In this document: one piece after another, positions 15,428-15,742 of the stretch
How the letters are laid out: the number at the start of each line of letters is the position of its first letter
Numbering within the stretch: the stretch's first letter is position 1
From: Hondaea fermentalgiana
Taxonomy: Eukaryota; Sar; Bigyra; Thraustochytrida; Thraustochytriidae
Assembly: GCA_014084085.1 (NCBI GenBank)
Contig: NPFB01000206.1
Coordinates: 13,072-28,813 of the forward strand
Direction: 5' to 3'
Length of the DNA: 15,742 nucleotides
Translations under genes and position numbers: made by a program
The notes under the pieces: generated by a model
The model's database searches: none
Told to the model about the DNA's origin: nothing
The model's input: only the letters and a program-made list of their open reading frames with translations

Positions 15428-15650
15428 CTTTGCCTAGTGCTCGATACGCGCACCATGCTCTCTTCGCCAATGCCGATGCTGTCAATGCTTTGTGCCGGCA
15501 AGCAACAGCAACTGCCACAACAGCAACCAATGGCAACTGCCACGAGATGACCCGCACCGCATGCATGCACGTTTGGCCGAGAGGGAGGACGCGAGGATCG
15601 CGTTGTTTGTGCCAAAACTCCCCGGCGGCTGGCTGCGCTGGTAGCATGTA

Positions 15651-15664
15651 GACCCGCGCGGGTC
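15651..15664. repeat. 14-bp palindrome GACCCGCGCGGGTC
   Basis: A perfect GC-rich palindrome directly followed by GGCCGGCC. Function unknown. Confidence 0.85.
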
Positions 15665-15742
15665 GGCCGGCCAGCCCGGCTGCCAGCCAGCCAGGAAGGA
15701 CCCAACGCCGTCTGCCCTCCCCGCGGCCGCTTCTTGCCCGCC

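Larger units (their letters stand above)
14983..15742. other. 3' flank of oxidoreductase copy 2, no gene seen
   Basis: Several frames of about 100 residues are open on both strands, but none resembles a protein and they are low complexity. The region contains an AATAAA at 15238-15243, GCCAA words beside it, a TGTGCC repeat at about 15344-15358, a CAACAA-C-TTGTTG inverted repeat at 15364-15376, the 14-bp-arm inverted repeat at 15394-15427, a GACCCGCGCGGGTC palindrome at 15651-15664 and GCCAG repeats at the right edge. The promoter or 3' end of another gene beyond the window is possible. Confidence 0.65.

Noticed and set aside
15270..15705. Overlapping frames of 107-125 codons on both strands near the right edge.
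   Set aside because: Low-complexity composition, no recognisable domain, and mutual overlap in several frames; best treated as non-coding.

Overview
The window looks like a compact, GC-rich, intron-poor nuclear eukaryotic locus. The evidence is long uninterrupted reading frames for eukaryotic protein families (a DH-PH RhoGEF, PCNA, a UBA/RWD DEVH-box RNA helicase), monocistronic spacing with UTR-like gaps, A at -3 before every predicted ATG, AATAAA motifs, and no bacterial ribosome-binding sites or operons. A thraustochytrid-like stramenopile is my best guess for the host, but this is an inference from gene structure and composition, not from a search.

Layout, left to right. 1-53: end of a GCTTT pentamer array. 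54-1964 (-): DH-PH guanine nucleotide exchange factor. 1965-2681: its leader/promoter, with a GAAA tract and a perfect 28-bp palindrome. 2682-3743 (-): coiled-coil protein of unknown function with an Ala/Glu triplet-repeat tract, probably with a short 5' exon at 3816-3960. 3961-4865: divergent promoter region with three copies of a CCTAACC motif and a palindromic E-box. 4866-5654 (+): PCNA. 5655-6223: shared 3' region of two convergent genes. 6224-11026 (-): 1600-residue DHX57/YLR419W-like helicase. 11027-12232: divergent intergenic region with a 159-bp minisatellite. 12233-13234 and 13954-14982 (+): tandem duplicates of a zinc-free quinone-oxidoreductase-like protein. 14983-15742: 3' flank with inverted repeats.

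The genes do not form one pathway. PCNA is the DNA sliding clamp, the helicase is probably an RNA/translation factor, and the RhoGEF is a Rho/Rac-type signalling activator. The clearest local unit is the oxidoreductase pair: both copies start MGQK(A/E)SK, a classical N-myristoylation signal, in front of an otherwise soluble NADPH-dependent MDR fold, so they are predicted to be lipid-anchored reductases. I found no wholly new multi-gene system. The most unusual items are that predicted lipid-anchored pair, the minisatellite, a family of GCYYN pentamer arrays near gene 3' ends, a long acidic insertion in the helicase OB region, and several strong inverted repeats.
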